The notes under the pieces: generated by a model | Told to the model about the DNA's origin: nothing | The model's input: only the letters and a program-made list of their open reading frames with translations | Database searches by the model: none | Origin: Nitrosomonas marina | Lineage (GTDB): Bacteria > Pseudomonadota > Gammaproteobacteria > Burkholderiales > Nitrosomonadaceae | NCBI RefSeq assembly: GCF_900110145.1 | Contig: NZ_FOCP01000010.1 | Span: 1 to 64,000, forward strand | DNA: 64,000 bases | Reading direction: 5' to 3' | Shown: positions 18,814 through 28,375 of the stretch, piece by piece | Numbering within the stretch: position 1 is the stretch's first letter | How the letters are laid out: each line of letters opens with the position of its first letter | Made by a program: the position numbers and the translations under genes

Positions 18814-20694
18814 TCAGTAGCTGTCGCGTTTAATGGTAATGTCGTATCGTTGTCTGATTCCATCCAGATACGCCGACATCTCTTCCTGGGTTTTCATTTG
18901 CTGCAACTGGCTGCCAAAGTCTGTTCTTTTCTCTTTATCGATTGTTTCAGGCTCAATCACTTGACTGATACGTATCAGACTGTATCCACCCTGCATATTC
19001 TCAACGCCTGTATAAACCGGCAAATTATCGATATTCGCTTTAAATATTGCTCGCAACATCTCTTGGCTCAAACCGTCCGGCTGCATGTAAGACACCTGCT
19101 TTGGCTCACCCCAGTCTACGGTATCCTCCGCTCCAGTCTGTAAGTCTGCCAGCAATTCTCGACCTTCCTTAACAGCTTTTTCTTCCGCGAGCTGCCGTTT
19201 GAGTCGTTCAACAATCTCATCCCGAACAACCGATAAAGACTGCGCAGTTGCCTGACGATGCTCCAGTACACGCGCCGACACGAGCGTATCGGGCATTACT
19301 TCGATCGCCTCGGTATTGCGTTTATCTACTATAGCTTCATCAGAAAAAATGGCATTCATCATCGATTGATCCGCTAGCACTGACGGTTCATCTGAATTCC
19401 TATTAATCCAGTCGGACTCCTGTATGGTCAATTCAAACTTTTCAGCTGCAGGCAAAAGGCTGTCGCTTTGCTCGTAGACAGTATTACTAAATTCCTCTGC
19501 AGCTTCACCAAAAATGTTGCTGGCCATCTGCAATTTCAACCTTTCTTCAATCTGTTCTCTCACATCAGCCAATTCAGCTGTTTTTGCCTCCTTGATTTCA
19601 GTCAACAGAATAATGTGGAAACCAAAATCGGTCTCGACAAGACCACGCACCTCATTCGGCTGCATCTGAAAAATTTCATCTTCAAACTCTTTTACCATAA
19701 CACCACGCCCGAAAAAACCAAGATCACCACCTAGACTGGACGATCCGGGATCATCGGAATGCTCTTCCGCGAGCTTGGCAAACTGCTCTGGATCCTGCAG
19801 CACCAGCTCAAGAATATCTTCTGCCTTTTCACGCGCCTCTCGCTTTTCTTCCTCCTCTGCGGTTGCTGCAACGGCAATCAGAATGTGACTGGCACGCCGC
19901 TCCTCCGGCTGACCGAATTCCTCACGATGCTCTTCATAGTACGCTTGAACCGCCTCGTCACTTACAGGCTCATTTTCTGCCAGCGACTCAAGCGATAAAA
20001 CCAGATATTCAACGCGGACACGTTCGGGCAGAAAAAATTCTGATTGATGCGTATCATAGTAGGCATTTATTTCTTCTTCCGCCGGTTCAATCCGGGATAT
20101 ATAATCTTCCGGTTTAATCTGTGCCTGACTGACTACACGCTCAACTTCGCTCAAATAGGTAACCCGGTTAGTGACTGTATCCGAAACAAAGCCATATTCG
20201 CTATAGCCATCGAGCAGTTGTCTTAACAGCAATTCCTGTCGCACACGCGACTCAAATGTCACCGGACTCAAACCTTCATTTCGCAAAAAGCTTTCATATT
20301 GTTTTTTTGAAAACTTGTTGTCCATATGAAACTCGGGAATCTGGCCGATTTCACTCATCAATTGAGAATCAAGTACTGTAAAACCGTTACTGACGGCCTC
20401 ACGGAACAACAGGCGCTGCTGAATCAAACGTTCAAGAACAGAATCCCTGACCTCGTAACTGTCCAGCATCGCGCTGTCAAAATTTCCACCAAACATGGCG
20501 CGCAATCTGGCCTGATGATCCCGCAGCGCCTGTTCAAATTCTCGGCGCTGTATTTCCTCTCCGTCAACAATCGCAACATAGCCTTCCTGACCGTCGCTGC
20601 GGTATGATTGAACACCCCAGAACATGAATGGCAATACAGCCAACAAAAGCACTATCTGAACAATTCGCTTTTTACGATTAACAAAATCAAACAC
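18814..20694 (-). CDS. ppiD: Peptidyl-prolyl isomerase D, periplasmic folding factor
   Basis: A 626-residue membrane-anchored chaperone acting at the exit of the Sec translocon. It starts at GTG 20694 (FDFVNRKKR), has one membrane helix (about residues 12-29), a SurA-like N-terminal chaperone part, and one parvulin domain (about 265-365: RASHILIAV, GGDLGFFGRG, FGFHIILLTE). In the family this parvulin domain is often inactive. It follows hupB and two tRNA genes on the same strand, an order conserved in many betaproteobacteria. Confidence 0.93.
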   Translation of the reverse strand: MFDFVNRKKRIVQIVLLLAVLPFMFWGVQSYRSDGQEGYVAIVDGEEIQRREFEQALRDHQARLRAMFGGNFDSAMLDSYEVRDSVLERLIQQRLLFREAVSNGFTVLDSQLMSEIGQIPEFHMDNKFSKKQYESFLRNEGLSPVTFESRVRQELLLRQLLDGYSEYGFVSDTVTNRVTYLSEVERVVSQAQIKPEDYISRIEPAEEEINAYYDTHQSEFFLPERVRVEYLVLSLESLAENEPVSDEAVQAYYEEHREEFGQPEERRASHILIAVAATAEEEEKREAREKAEDILELVLQDPEQFAKLAEEHSDDPGSSSLGGDLGFFGRGVMVKEFEDEIFQMQPNEVRGLVETDFGFHIILLTEIKEAKTAELADVREQIEERLKLQMASNIFGEAAEEFSNTVYEQSDSLLPAAEKFELTIQESDWINRNSDEPSVLADQSMMNAIFSDEAIVDKRNTEAIEVMPDTLVSARVLEHRQATAQSLSVVRDEIVERLKRQLAEEKAVKEGRELLADLQTGAEDTVDWGEPKQVSYMQPDGLSQEMLRAIFKANIDNLPVYTGVENMQGGYSLIRISQVIEPETIDKEKRTDFGSQLQQMKTQEEMSAYLDGIRQRYDITIKRDSY

Positions 20695-20821
20695 AGCTAT
20701 GAAAATCCGTTAGTTACGTGACAAAAAAAGGAAGCCAGCTAAAAAAATCATTATCCCAAGCAAAAATTGCAAAAGAGATGCGTTCTTTTATTATTGACAT
20801 CGTCTATTGCTAAGCGACAAA

Positions 20822-20860
20822 ACTAAAACGCCTCATTCAAACCGACGGTTAAATGAGGCG
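20822..20860 (-). terminator. Terminator after tRNA-Asp
   Basis: CGCCTCATT (20829) and AATGAGGCG (20852) form a perfect 9-bp stem. On the minus strand TTTTAGTTTT follows. It separates the tRNA pair from ppiD. Confidence 0.8.
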
Positions 20861-20890
20861 AGAATAACATTCTTTATGACAGACAGATAT

Positions 20891-20967
20891 TGGCGGAGTG
20901 GACGGGACTCGAACCCGCGACCCCCGGCGTGACAGGCCGGTATTCTAACCAACTGAACTACCACTCC
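20891..20967 (-). tRNA. tRNA-Asp (GTC)
   Basis: 77 bases with encoded CCA. The acceptor stem is GGAGTGG/CCACTCC, the anticodon arm CCGGCCTGTCACGCCGG holds GTC, and the T arm contains GGTTCGAGTCC. All four arms fold cleanly. It lies 44 bases after tRNA-Val on the same strand, so the two are probably co-transcribed. Confidence 0.97.
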
Positions 20968-21011
20968 TACTAATACTACAGATACAGATATAAACACTAA
21001 CACTATTTAAC

Positions 21012-21087
21012 TGGTGGGTGCTGACGGGATCGAACCGCCGACATTCGCCTTGTAAGGGCGACGCTCTACCAGCTGAGCTAAGCACCC
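21012..21087 (-). tRNA. tRNA-Val (TAC)
   Basis: 76 bases with encoded CCA. The acceptor stem is GGGTGCT/AGCACCC. The anticodon arm CGCCCTTACAAGGCG holds TAC and the T arm contains GGTTCGATCCC. It lies 15 bases after the hupB stop on the same strand. Confidence 0.97.
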
Positions 21088-21102
21088 CGTCTGTAAAGGC
21101 CG

Positions 21103-21375
21103 CTAGTTTACTGCATCTTTAAGTGCTTTACCAGCACTAAATTTAGGAACCTTTGCAGCTTTGATTTTAATGGCTGCTCCAGTACGAGGGTTACGCCCGG
21201 TACGGGCGGCGCGTTTGCCCACCTTAAAAGTCCCAAATCCGACTAAAGTAACGGTGTCATTCTTTTTTAGTGCAGATGTTATTGCAGATAACGCACCATC
21301 CAATGCACTACCAGCCGTAGCTTTTGGAATATCAGCAGATTTTGCTATTGCTTCTATGAGTTCGGATTTGTTCAT
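21103..21375 (-). CDS. hupB: DNA-binding protein HU-beta
   Basis: A 90-residue nucleoid protein that bends DNA as a dimer. Family features are [19 protein letters not shown] at the start, [14 protein letters not shown] (the beta-arm base) and [13 protein letters not shown] (the DNA-binding arm with its Pro). Family length is exact. A strong promoter precedes it (21435-21463). The mRNA probably runs into the two tRNA genes. Confidence 0.97.
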   Translation of the reverse strand: MNKSELIEAIAKSADIPKATAGSALDGALSAITSALKKNDTVTLVGFGTFKVGKRAARTGRNPRTGAAIKIKAAKVPKFSAGKALKDAVN

Positions 21376-21434
21376 ATAATTCCCCTATTAGGTTTGTTGG
21401 TCATTAATTCACAAGCAACTACTGCACAAACGCA

Positions 21435-21463
21435 CTTATATCAAGCCATCTGCGCAAGGTCAA
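21435..21463 (-). promoter_or_regulatory. Sigma-70 promoter of hupB
   Basis: On the minus strand TTGACC (21458-21463) is 17 bases from TATAAG (21435-21440). It lies 60 bases before the hupB start. Confidence 0.75.
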
Positions 21464-21530
21464 GAGATTACATCACACTTCAAAAAAATAAATTACCAGT
21501 TCTAAAGGCATTGTACCCAAAACGAACATC

Positions 21531-21559
21531 CTGTTTACTCGGTGTTTTCGAGTAAACAG
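21531..21559 (-). terminator. Stem-loop after gpsA
   Basis: CTGTTTACTCG and CGAGTAAACAG form a perfect 11-bp stem with a 7-base loop, 60 bases past the gpsA stop. The T run is better on the plus strand (ATAATTTTTT) than on the minus strand, so termination of gpsA is likely but not certain. Confidence 0.6.
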
Positions 21560-21618
21560 ATAGATAATTTTTTATCCGCAATATGCAATATGCAATTTCT
21601 GATATTTAATAGACATCA

Positions 21619-22608
21619 TCAATAAATCTCAGCCTTGGGCTCACGATTCAACAACATGTCCACAGCAGCTCTAGCCGGCATACCCTCATGCAAAATATTG
21701 CAAACGGCTTCTGTAATTGGCATATCAACGTTGAACTTACGGCCTAATTGCAATACGGCACTTGCCGTATGCACCCCCTCCGCAACATGACCCAACTCAC
21801 TTAAAATTTCTGAAAGAGACTTTCCCGCGGCCAGGAGCAGGCCAACACGACGGTTTCGCGACAAATCTCCCGTACAAGTCAGCAGCAAATCGCCTACACC
21901 TGCAAGTCCCATGAAAGTTTCCATTTTCCCACCCAACGCAAGCCCCAGACGTGTAATCTCCATCAACCCGCGTGTAATGAGTGCCGCACGCGCATTATGA
22001 CCATACCCCATACCATCGGATATACCGACAGCTATGGTAATGACATTCTTGATAGCGCCACCTGTTTCCACACCGATTACATCCTGGCTGGTATAAATAC
22101 GCAAGTTTTTGCTATGCAGCTGATTGGCCATTTCACGGGAAAATTTTTCATCCTCAGAAGCCAGCGTCAGAGCAGTCGGCAGCCCTTTCGCAACCTCTAC
22201 GGCAAAACTTGGTCCCGAAATCACACCGCATGGCAGGTGGTCCGGCAATATATCTGCAACGATCTGATGAGGTAACTTGGCAGTTCCCGATTCGAATCCT
22301 TTGCAACCCCAGATAACAGGTGTTTTTTTGCATGTTTTCACCAAATCGTGAAGCGTCTCACCAAAGCCGGACACGGGAACAACAATTAAAATAAGTTCAG
22401 TATTCTCAAGCGCTTCGGCCAGTGATGCTGTCAGGTACAAATTATCCGGCAAGGGGAAATCCGGGAAGAAACTTAAATTGATACGTCTGGACAGCAATTC
22501 AGACAGATGATTCGAATCTTTCGTCCAGAGTGTTACCTGGTGACGTACTGACAAATTGATAGCTAGTGCTGTACCCCATGCACCTGCACCCAAAATAGCA
22601 AGTTTCAT
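21619..22608 (-). CDS. gpsA: Glycerol-3-phosphate dehydrogenase [NAD(P)+]
   Basis: A 329-residue enzyme that reduces dihydroxyacetone phosphate to sn-glycerol-3-phosphate for phospholipid synthesis. The N-terminal nucleotide fold starts LAILGAGAWGTALAINL. The catalytic segment GVETGGAIKNVITIAVGISDG and TRGLMEI are present. It overlaps the SH3-protein gene by 4 bases (ATGA) and is the last gene of the secB run; secB-gpsA linkage is common in proteobacteria. Confidence 0.95.
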   Translation of the reverse strand: MKLAILGAGAWGTALAINLSVRHQVTLWTKDSNHLSELLSRRINLSFFPDFPLPDNLYLTASLAEALENTELILIVVPVSGFGETLHDLVKTCKKTPVIWGCKGFESGTAKLPHQIVADILPDHLPCGVISGPSFAVEVAKGLPTALTLASEDEKFSREMANQLHSKNLRIYTSQDVIGVETGGAIKNVITIAVGISDGMGYGHNARAALITRGLMEITRLGLALGGKMETFMGLAGVGDLLLTCTGDLSRNRRVGLLLAAGKSLSEILSELGHVAEGVHTASAVLQLGRKFNVDMPITEAVCNILHEGMPARAAVDMLLNREPKAEIY

Positions 22609-23120
22609 GATCCCCAGACCTGATCAGCTCTGACAAAGCCACTTTGCCCATCCTGATGACGCACTCTTACCCAGCCCGGTGTATTCGAATCCAGCCACTC
22701 CAAAACCACATTTTCCTGTGCCTGATAAACCATCTCCGCTCCTTCCTCGGCCTTGTGGTATATGTTTGCGACAGGCACCGTCACGATAACAAACCGCTGT
22801 TTACTCAATGCCTTTTTCTCAACCCAGGCCAAACTGCCGCTGCTGTCTCGCACTTTTACCCAGCCCTCGACATTCACTATTGCCTCTATCGGCAAGTTTG
22901 CGCCAGCAATATATAATTTGCCTGACTTCACAGACGGCGCATCATACATAACAGTCGCATTTTCTGCGATTGAATAAAAGTCCATGTCTGCTTTCACCAG
23001 AGCTGGTGCCAGGCATAACAGGCTCACCAAAAAAATATTTACGCATCCCGCGTAAATACCCGAGCGTAAAATATATGGAATGTGTCGTAGACGACACATT
23101 TTTGTCAGCCGGAACATCAT
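22605..23120 (-). CDS. Exported bacterial SH3-domain protein
   Basis: A 171-residue protein with a signal peptide (about residues 15-45, VNIFLVSLLCLAPALVKA) and two SH3-like repeats: ENATVMYDAPSVKSGKLYI ending in VEGWVKVRDSSGSLAWVEK, and PVANIYHKAEEG ending in TPGWVRVRHQDGQSGFVR. Such repeats usually bind peptidoglycan or partner proteins in the periplasm. Its start overlaps the secB stop by one base and its end overlaps gpsA by four, so it is translated with its neighbours. Family members of unknown role sit at this position in other betaproteobacteria. Confidence 0.8.
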   Translation of the reverse strand: MMFRLTKMCRLRHIPYILRSGIYAGCVNIFLVSLLCLAPALVKADMDFYSIAENATVMYDAPSVKSGKLYIAGANLPIEAIVNVEGWVKVRDSSGSLAWVEKKALSKQRFVIVTVPVANIYHKAEEGAEMVYQAQENVVLEWLDSNTPGWVRVRHQDGQSGFVRADQVWGS

Positions 23121-23575
23121 TATTGCTTCGTTTCTGCAGACTCTGAGCCGGCACGCTGCTGGCTCTGATTATAAACCGCTTCAAAATTGACAGGATTGAG
23201 TATCACCGGTGGAAATCCTGCACGTGTCACAACATCAGAGACCGCTTCTCGAACGTAGGGAAACAAAATATTTGGACATCCGATACCCAGAACCGGCCCA
23301 ATCTCATTTTCTGGCACATTGCTTATTCTGAAAATACCAGCTTGCTGCACTTCGACCAGAAACATAACCTGATCTTTCACTTTTGCTGTCACTGTAACCA
23401 TCACCAGAACTTCGTAAAGCCCTTCTTTAACCACATTGTTTTGTGTATTGAGTTGCAGATTCACTTGTGGCGCCTCGCGCTCGAGAAAAATACCCGGTGC
23501 ATTAGGGATTTCAAGCGACAGATCTTTTACATAAATTTTTTCGATATTGAATGCTGGTTGTTGTTGCTCGCTCAT
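23120..23575 (-). CDS. secB: Protein-export chaperone SecB
   Basis: A 151-residue homotetrameric cytosolic chaperone that keeps preproteins unfolded and hands them to SecA. It has the family start (FNIEKIYVKDLSLEIPNAP) and the conserved C-GIGCPNILFPYVREAVSDV segment near residue 110. Length is normal. It lies 52 bases after grxC, an arrangement shared with many proteobacteria. Confidence 0.96.
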   Translation of the reverse strand: MSEQQQPAFNIEKIYVKDLSLEIPNAPGIFLEREAPQVNLQLNTQNNVVKEGLYEVLVMVTVTAKVKDQVMFLVEVQQAGIFRISNVPENEIGPVLGIGCPNILFPYVREAVSDVVTRAGFPPVILNPVNFEAVYNQSQQRAGSESAETKQ

Positions 23576-23627
23576 TTTATTATTTTAACCCTGAAATTTT
23601 AATTTATATTTACTTCCAAGTCTGGAC

Positions 23628-23885
23628 TTAAGATGCCAGCAAAGGCACCAGTTCTCCGAGATGATCCAGTCGCGCAAGATCATCATATCCTCCGACATGT
23701 TTTTCTCCGATATAAATTTGCGGGACTGTTCTGCGTCCCGTTTTATTCATCATTTCACTGCGTTGCTCAGGGTCAAGATCAATCCGTATCTCCTTAATTT
23801 TTTCCACACCTTTGGAACGCAATAATTTTTCTGCCATTTTGCAATAAGGACAGAACCCGGTTGTATACATGATTACCTTGCTCAT
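23628..23885 (-). CDS. grxC: Glutaredoxin 3
   Basis: An 85-residue glutaredoxin that reduces disulfides using glutathione. The active site is Cys12-Pro-Tyr-Cys15 (GFCPYCKMAE). The cis-proline segment TVPQIYIG and the GGYDDL glutathione-binding loop follow. Length is standard. It lies 3 bases after the rhodanese-like gene, so the two are translated from one mRNA. Confidence 0.95.
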   Translation of the reverse strand: MSKVIMYTTGFCPYCKMAEKLLRSKGVEKIKEIRIDLDPEQRSEMMNKTGRRTVPQIYIGEKHVGGYDDLARLDHLGELVPLLAS

Positions 23886-23888
23886 TGT

Positions 23889-24326
23889 TTATCTCTTGAC
23901 TATCGGCAGGCTCGCGCGTTTCCAGGCATCGATTCCACCCATCAAATTATGCACTTTCCCAAATCCGTTTTTATACAATATATTACTCGCATGACTTGAT
24001 CGTATACCACTTTTATAAATAACGACAATAGGTTTCTCCTTATGTTTCGTCAATTCAACCCATCGTTCTTCAATCTTCTCAGTCGGTATGTGCTTTGAGT
24101 TGGGCAAATGGCCCGCAGCAAATTCGCTGTCATCCCTCACATCAAGCACAATAGCATCTTCATAATTAATCAACTCTATCGCCTTACGCGTATCTATTTC
24201 TTTGGCGCCGCGTTTTGTAAATGCAGGCCATATCAGCAATGCAGCACTGACGATCGCAGCAATCACAAAAAAAATGTTCTCTATCCTAAGCAAAAAGTAA
24301 TCCTGAAAAATTGATGATTCTTCCAT
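23889..24326 (-). CDS. Membrane-anchored rhodanese-like protein without the catalytic Cys
   Basis: A 145-residue YibN-type protein: a membrane helix (residues 14-34) followed by one rhodanese domain (EAIELINYEDAIVLDVRDDSEFAAGHL). In active rhodaneses the loop before GxRS starts with Cys; here it reads VVIYKSGIRSS, so Tyr stands in place of Cys. Sulfur transfer by the normal mechanism is therefore unlikely, and a binding or structural role is more probable. It heads the run with grxC and secB, a conserved linkage. Confidence 0.85.
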   Translation of the reverse strand: MEESSIFQDYFLLRIENIFFVIAAIVSAALLIWPAFTKRGAKEIDTRKAIELINYEDAIVLDVRDDSEFAAGHLPNSKHIPTEKIEERWVELTKHKEKPIVVIYKSGIRSSHASNILYKNGFGKVHNLMGGIDAWKRASLPIVKR

Positions 24327-24707
24327 AAAATGTTTAATCCTGTGTTTTATAATGTTTTCACGAAATTGATTCTATCAGAAACCACATCAAATCGCTTTGC
24401 TCAAAAGCATTCGTAGTTTACCTGCATGCCAGCTATTTATTTACCTGCGACGTTAATTTTTTACCAGACTTTCCGATGTATTAGTCTAATGCCACTGCAC
24501 TTAACGCAATTGATTGAGCAAACAATAAAACCAGAAATTTCATTACTTCACACGTTGGTATGTTGTATGAATCATGAAACATTTAATAGCAGGTCAATTA
24601 ATTCACTTCAAAAATCAGATAGATGCTGCGCAACACCTCAAAATCAAGTAAAATACGCTTCTGCACAGATCAAAAGAAAGAACGCAACACACAATCCCAA
24701 ATAATAC
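24327..24707. other. Divergent promoter region between the rhodanese-like gene and gpmA
   Basis: No gene is supported. A 92-codon frame at 24426-24704 has no ribosome site or motif. A TAAAAT box lies about 60 bases before gpmA and is the likely -10 of that gene. The region is AT-rich. Confidence 0.5.
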
Positions 24708-25457
24708 ATGAAAAAAATCGTCCTTCTTCGTCATGGAGAAAGTATCTGGAATAAAGAAAATCGGTTTACAGGCTGGACAGATGTTGATTTAACACCCAAA
24801 GGTATCGAAGAAGCCCGGAATGCCGGCAGGCTTTTGAGTGAAGCTGGCTTTAATTTCGATATTGCATACACATCAGTACTTAAACGCGCCATTCGCACAT
24901 TATGGCTAACGCTTGACGTCATGGATTTGATGTGGCTTCCTATTCATAATACCTGGCGCCTCAATGAACGACATTATGGCGCACTGCAAGGCTTGAACAA
25001 AGCAGAAACCGCCACCGAATTCGGTGATGAGCAGGTATTGATCTGGCGCCGCAGCTATGACATTAGGCCGCCCGAACTGTCAATTGACGATGAACGTTAC
25101 CCTGGAACAGATATACGGTATAAAAACCTTGATCGCTCTGAACTGCCTCGAACAGAATGTCTCAAAGATACAGTAGCAAGGTTTCTTCCGTACTGGAAAA
25201 ATATTATCGCACCCCAGGTTCAATCCGGAAAAAATATTATAATTACGGCACACGGCAACTCTCTTCGTGCTCTGGTTAAATATCTGGACAATATTACAGA
25301 TCAGGATATACTTAATTGCAATATTCCAACTGGTATTCCGTTAATTTACGAACTGGATGACGAACTTATTCCGTTGCGCAGTTATTACCTAGGGGACCAG
25401 ACACTGATACAGGATGCCATGCAACAAGTTGCCAATCAAGGAAGATCTGCAGGATAA
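24708..25457 (+). CDS. gpmA: 2,3-bisphosphoglycerate-dependent phosphoglycerate mutase
   Basis: A 249-residue enzyme that interconverts 3- and 2-phosphoglycerate in glycolysis and gluconeogenesis. The phospho-histidine motif [10 protein letters not shown] (His9) opens the protein. [29 protein letters not shown] and the second catalytic [11 protein letters not shown] follow. Length and motifs are canonical. Its last 44 bases overlap the envC frame as called. Confidence 0.96.
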   Translation: MKKIVLLRHGESIWNKENRFTGWTDVDLTPKGIEEARNAGRLLSEAGFNFDIAYTSVLKRAIRTLWLTLDVMDLMWLPIHNTWRLNERHYGALQGLNKAETATEFGDEQVLIWRRSYDIRPPELSIDDERYPGTDIRYKNLDRSELPRTECLKDTVARFLPYWKNIIAPQVQSGKNIIITAHGNSLRALVKYLDNITDQDILNCNIPTGIPLIYELDDELIPLRSYYLGDQTLIQDAMQQVANQGRSAG

Positions 25458-26745
25458 CCCGTCAGCTCATTACACAGTCTGTGGCAACCAGTCTGCGAGT
25501 ACATGTTCACGAACTGCTTATCTATTACTTAATAGTATTTTCCCGGACGTGAAGCCAACACAATTCACAACCATTCAATTGGTAATCCTGTTAATTCTAT
25601 CCAGCATACCGCTGCTGTATCACTCCACCGCTAGCGCTTCAGACAAGCAAAAGCAGCTGGACAAATTACGCAGCCGTATACAGGCGTTACAAACCGAACT
25701 GACTGTTCAGGAAAAAAACAAACAGGATGCTGCAGAAGCGCTGCGCGACACCGAACGTGCTATCAGCAACATTAAAAGAAAGCTGTATCAGCTAAACAAA
25801 GATAAAAACAAAATTGATGAAGCGTTAGAAAATATTCATGCACAGCATGAGCAACTTACCCTAGCAAGGGAAGCGGAACAAGCGCAATTGAGCGCTTTGC
25901 TGTTTCAACAATATCTGGGAAACGAACGACATTACCTGCGTACACTGTTCAATTCACAGGACCCCAACCAGATGGCGCGTGATATGTATTACTATAAGCA
26001 ACTTTCCAATGCGCGTTCAGAGCATATCGACAGCCTTCTCAATGATCTAAATCAACTGCAGGTGCTTGCGCAATCTGCCAGTGAAAAACAAGCTCAGTTG
26101 TCTGCAATTGAAGCTGAATATGCAAGCCAAAACCTGATTCTCGAGGAAAAACAGGCAACACATAAGACTACGCTTTCACGTTTATCCCAAGAAATCAAAC
26201 AACAACATAACGAAATTGACAAGCTTACCCGCGACGAGCAACGTATTGAAAAGCTGGTTGATGAAATCAACCAGCTTTTCAAACAGGAAAATCAGAAAAA
26301 TGCCTTGAATAATACCCGTCTACCAGATTCCAGGCACCGGAATAGCGCTTTCAAATCACTCAAAGGTAAGCTCAATCTGCCTGTTCGAGGGAAACTTGTT
26401 AACCGTTTTGGTGGTCAACGTTCAGGTAGGCATGTCAGATGGAAAGGATTGTTTATCCGTTCACCAGAAGGTAGCGACGTCAAGGTTATTGCAACAGGAC
26501 AGATTGTATTTGCCGACTGGTTACGCGGTTTTGGTAATCTTATCATTGTTGACCATTCACATGATTACATGAGTTTATATGGCAATAATGAAGTGCTTTT
26601 GAAACAAGTTGGCGACATTGTCCAGGGTGGCGACACTATCGCCACCGTAGGTAACAGCGGCGGCAATCTGGACTCAGGACTATACTTTGAAATGCGTCAC
26701 AAAGGAAAAGCGTTTGATCCGTTGACATGGATAAAAATAGAATGA
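25414..26745 (+). CDS. envC: Murein hydrolase activator, EnvC-like
   Basis: A periplasmic protein (443 residues from ATG 25414) with long coiled coils (about residues 75-285) and a C-terminal M23/LytM domain (about 320-440). EnvC activates amidases at the septum rather than cutting the wall itself. The first metal-binding His/Asp motif reads WKGLFIRS, so the LytM site is degenerate, as in EnvC. The start is doubtful: ATG 25414 lies inside gpmA, lacks a ribosome site and leaves about 50 residues before the signal helix (residues 56-70). A TTG near 25579 would give a plain signal peptide. Confidence 0.88.
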   Translation: MPCNKLPIKEDLQDNPSAHYTVCGNQSASTCSRTAYLLLNSIFPDVKPTQFTTIQLVILLILSSIPLLYHSTASASDKQKQLDKLRSRIQALQTELTVQEKNKQDAAEALRDTERAISNIKRKLYQLNKDKNKIDEALENIHAQHEQLTLAREAEQAQLSALLFQQYLGNERHYLRTLFNSQDPNQMARDMYYYKQLSNARSEHIDSLLNDLNQLQVLAQSASEKQAQLSAIEAEYASQNLILEEKQATHKTTLSRLSQEIKQQHNEIDKLTRDEQRIEKLVDEINQLFKQENQKNALNNTRLPDSRHRNSAFKSLKGKLNLPVRGKLVNRFGGQRSGRHVRWKGLFIRSPEGSDVKVIATGQIVFADWLRGFGNLIIVDHSHDYMSLYGNNEVLLKQVGDIVQGGDTIATVGNSGGNLDSGLYFEMRHKGKAFDPLTWIKIE

Positions 26746-26866
26746 ATGATATAAAAATACACAAAATAAGCTTTGCAAATGGTATGGAATGAGATACCAA
26801 GCCGTTATATAAGTCATATTTTGACTTGTTTTTATTGTATGATCATTTGCATAAAACAGTTTAAAT

Positions 26867-26895
26867 TTATCATTCAGTTTTCGACCAAGTATAAT
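26867..26895 (+). promoter_or_regulatory. Probable sigma-70 promoter of ctpA
   Basis: TTATCA (26867-26872), 17 bases, TATAAT (26890-26895), 37 bases before the ctpA start. A weak AT stem-loop with T run (about 26812-26836) just upstream may end envC transcription. Confidence 0.6.
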
Positions 26896-26932
26896 TTAAT
26901 CACTTAGAATTCATAAGTGCGGAGACAGCATC

Positions 26933-28351
26933 ATGAGTAACATAGTTAAAAAAGCAGGTTTGGTTTTTGTTGGCGCAATCACGGGCGTGATGCTCAGTTT
27001 GAATTTTTCTGCTATCGCCAAAAGAGATTCAACGGAAATCATGCATCCGCTGCCAATCGAAGAACTACGCACTTTTGCACAGGTATTCGGACGCATTAAG
27101 AGTGATTACGTAGAATCAGTGGAAGACAAGCGCCTGATTACAGAAGCCATCAACGGTATGCTGGTTGGTCTTGATCCGCATTCTTCGTATCTGGACAAGG
27201 ATGAATACAAGGAATTACAAATTGGTACCCATGGTGAATTTGGCGGATTGGGTATTCAAGTCACCATGGAAGATGGATTGGTCAAAGTCATTTCCCCAAT
27301 AGAGGACACGCCTGCATTCCGGGCCGGCATTCAAACGGGTGACTTGATTGTCAAGCTGGATGATACGGCAGTCAAAGGAATGACTCTCACCGAGGCAATC
27401 AAACTGATGCGCGGCAAACCGAAAACCGCGATTAAAATTACCATTGTCCGGGAAGGCGAAAAAGAGCCGCTGGTATTTAACCTGGTTCGTGACATCATCA
27501 AGATCCAAAGTGTCAAGTCAAAACTACTCGAGCCAGGCTATGCATATATCCGTATCACACAGTTTCAGGAATATACTGGAGAAAGTCTGGCGAAAGCGAT
27601 TAAAACACTGTTTTCAGAAAGTACCGAACCCATGCAGGGACTTATTCTCGATTTACGTAATGACCCTGGAGGCCTGTTAAATGGTGCAGTAGCCGTATCC
27701 GCTGCCTTTCTTCCTGAAAATGCACTGGTTGTTTACACGGAAGGTCGTACAGCAGATGCAAAAATGCGATTACACGCCAACCCTGAATATTATCTCCGCG
27801 GTCATGGCAGGGATTATCTGCAGGATTTACCCGGAGAAATCAAGACTGTACCAATGATCACTTTAGTCAATGGCGGATCTGCATCAGCCTCAGAAATTGT
27901 GGCGGGGGCACTGCAGGATCATAAACGATCCATCGTTATGGGATCACAAACATTCGGCAAAGGCTCTGTGCAAACAGTATTACCGTTGGGGAATGACACC
28001 GCAATCAAACTAACGACTGCACTCTACTATACGCCGAACGGTCATTCTATCCAGGCAACCGGGATTACCCCGGATATACTGGATGAATCAGCGGATGATG
28101 ATCAACGCCTTCGCGAAGCGGACTTAAGCAGACATATTGCCAATGGTCAAAAAGGCGAGAAAAAGTCAACAGTTGAGAAAGTAACAGAAGAATCAGCAAA
28201 CAAGCCCAAAAAAGAAGAAAGCAAAAGCAAGAAAACCAGTGGCCCGATTGAATTCGGATCCGAGGATGATCTTCTGCTTATTCAAGCCATGAATTACTTT
28301 AAAGGCATAACCACATCGCCTGAAAAAAAATCCGATAGTGCAGGCGGTTAG
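26933..28351 (+). CDS. ctpA: C-terminal processing protease, S41
   Basis: A 472-residue periplasmic serine protease. A signal segment (residues 8-28) is followed by an N-terminal cap, a PDZ domain (about 95-180, HGEFGGLGIQVTMEDG) and the S41 core. The Ser/Lys dyad is Ser318 (NGGSASASEIVAGA) and Lys343 (TFGKGSVQT). The C-terminal 70 residues are Lys/Glu-rich. In the family such proteases trim exported proteins and wall hydrolases, which fits its place after envC. ATG 26933 has a GCGGAGA site. Confidence 0.94.
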   Translation: MSNIVKKAGLVFVGAITGVMLSLNFSAIAKRDSTEIMHPLPIEELRTFAQVFGRIKSDYVESVEDKRLITEAINGMLVGLDPHSSYLDKDEYKELQIGTHGEFGGLGIQVTMEDGLVKVISPIEDTPAFRAGIQTGDLIVKLDDTAVKGMTLTEAIKLMRGKPKTAIKITIVREGEKEPLVFNLVRDIIKIQSVKSKLLEPGYAYIRITQFQEYTGESLAKAIKTLFSESTEPMQGLILDLRNDPGGLLNGAVAVSAAFLPENALVVYTEGRTADAKMRLHANPEYYLRGHGRDYLQDLPGEIKTVPMITLVNGGSASASEIVAGALQDHKRSIVMGSQTFGKGSVQTVLPLGNDTAIKLTTALYYTPNGHSIQATGITPDILDESADDDQRLREADLSRHIANGQKGEKKSTVEKVTEESANKPKKEESKSKKTSGPIEFGSEDDLLLIQAMNYFKGITTSPEKKSDSAGG

Positions 28352-28375
28352 CAGTTATCCGGAGCAGCTTACGTT

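Noticed and set aside
24426..24704. 92-codon frame before gpmA
   Set aside because: No ribosome site; it runs through the gpmA promoter and has low-complexity AT-rich codons.
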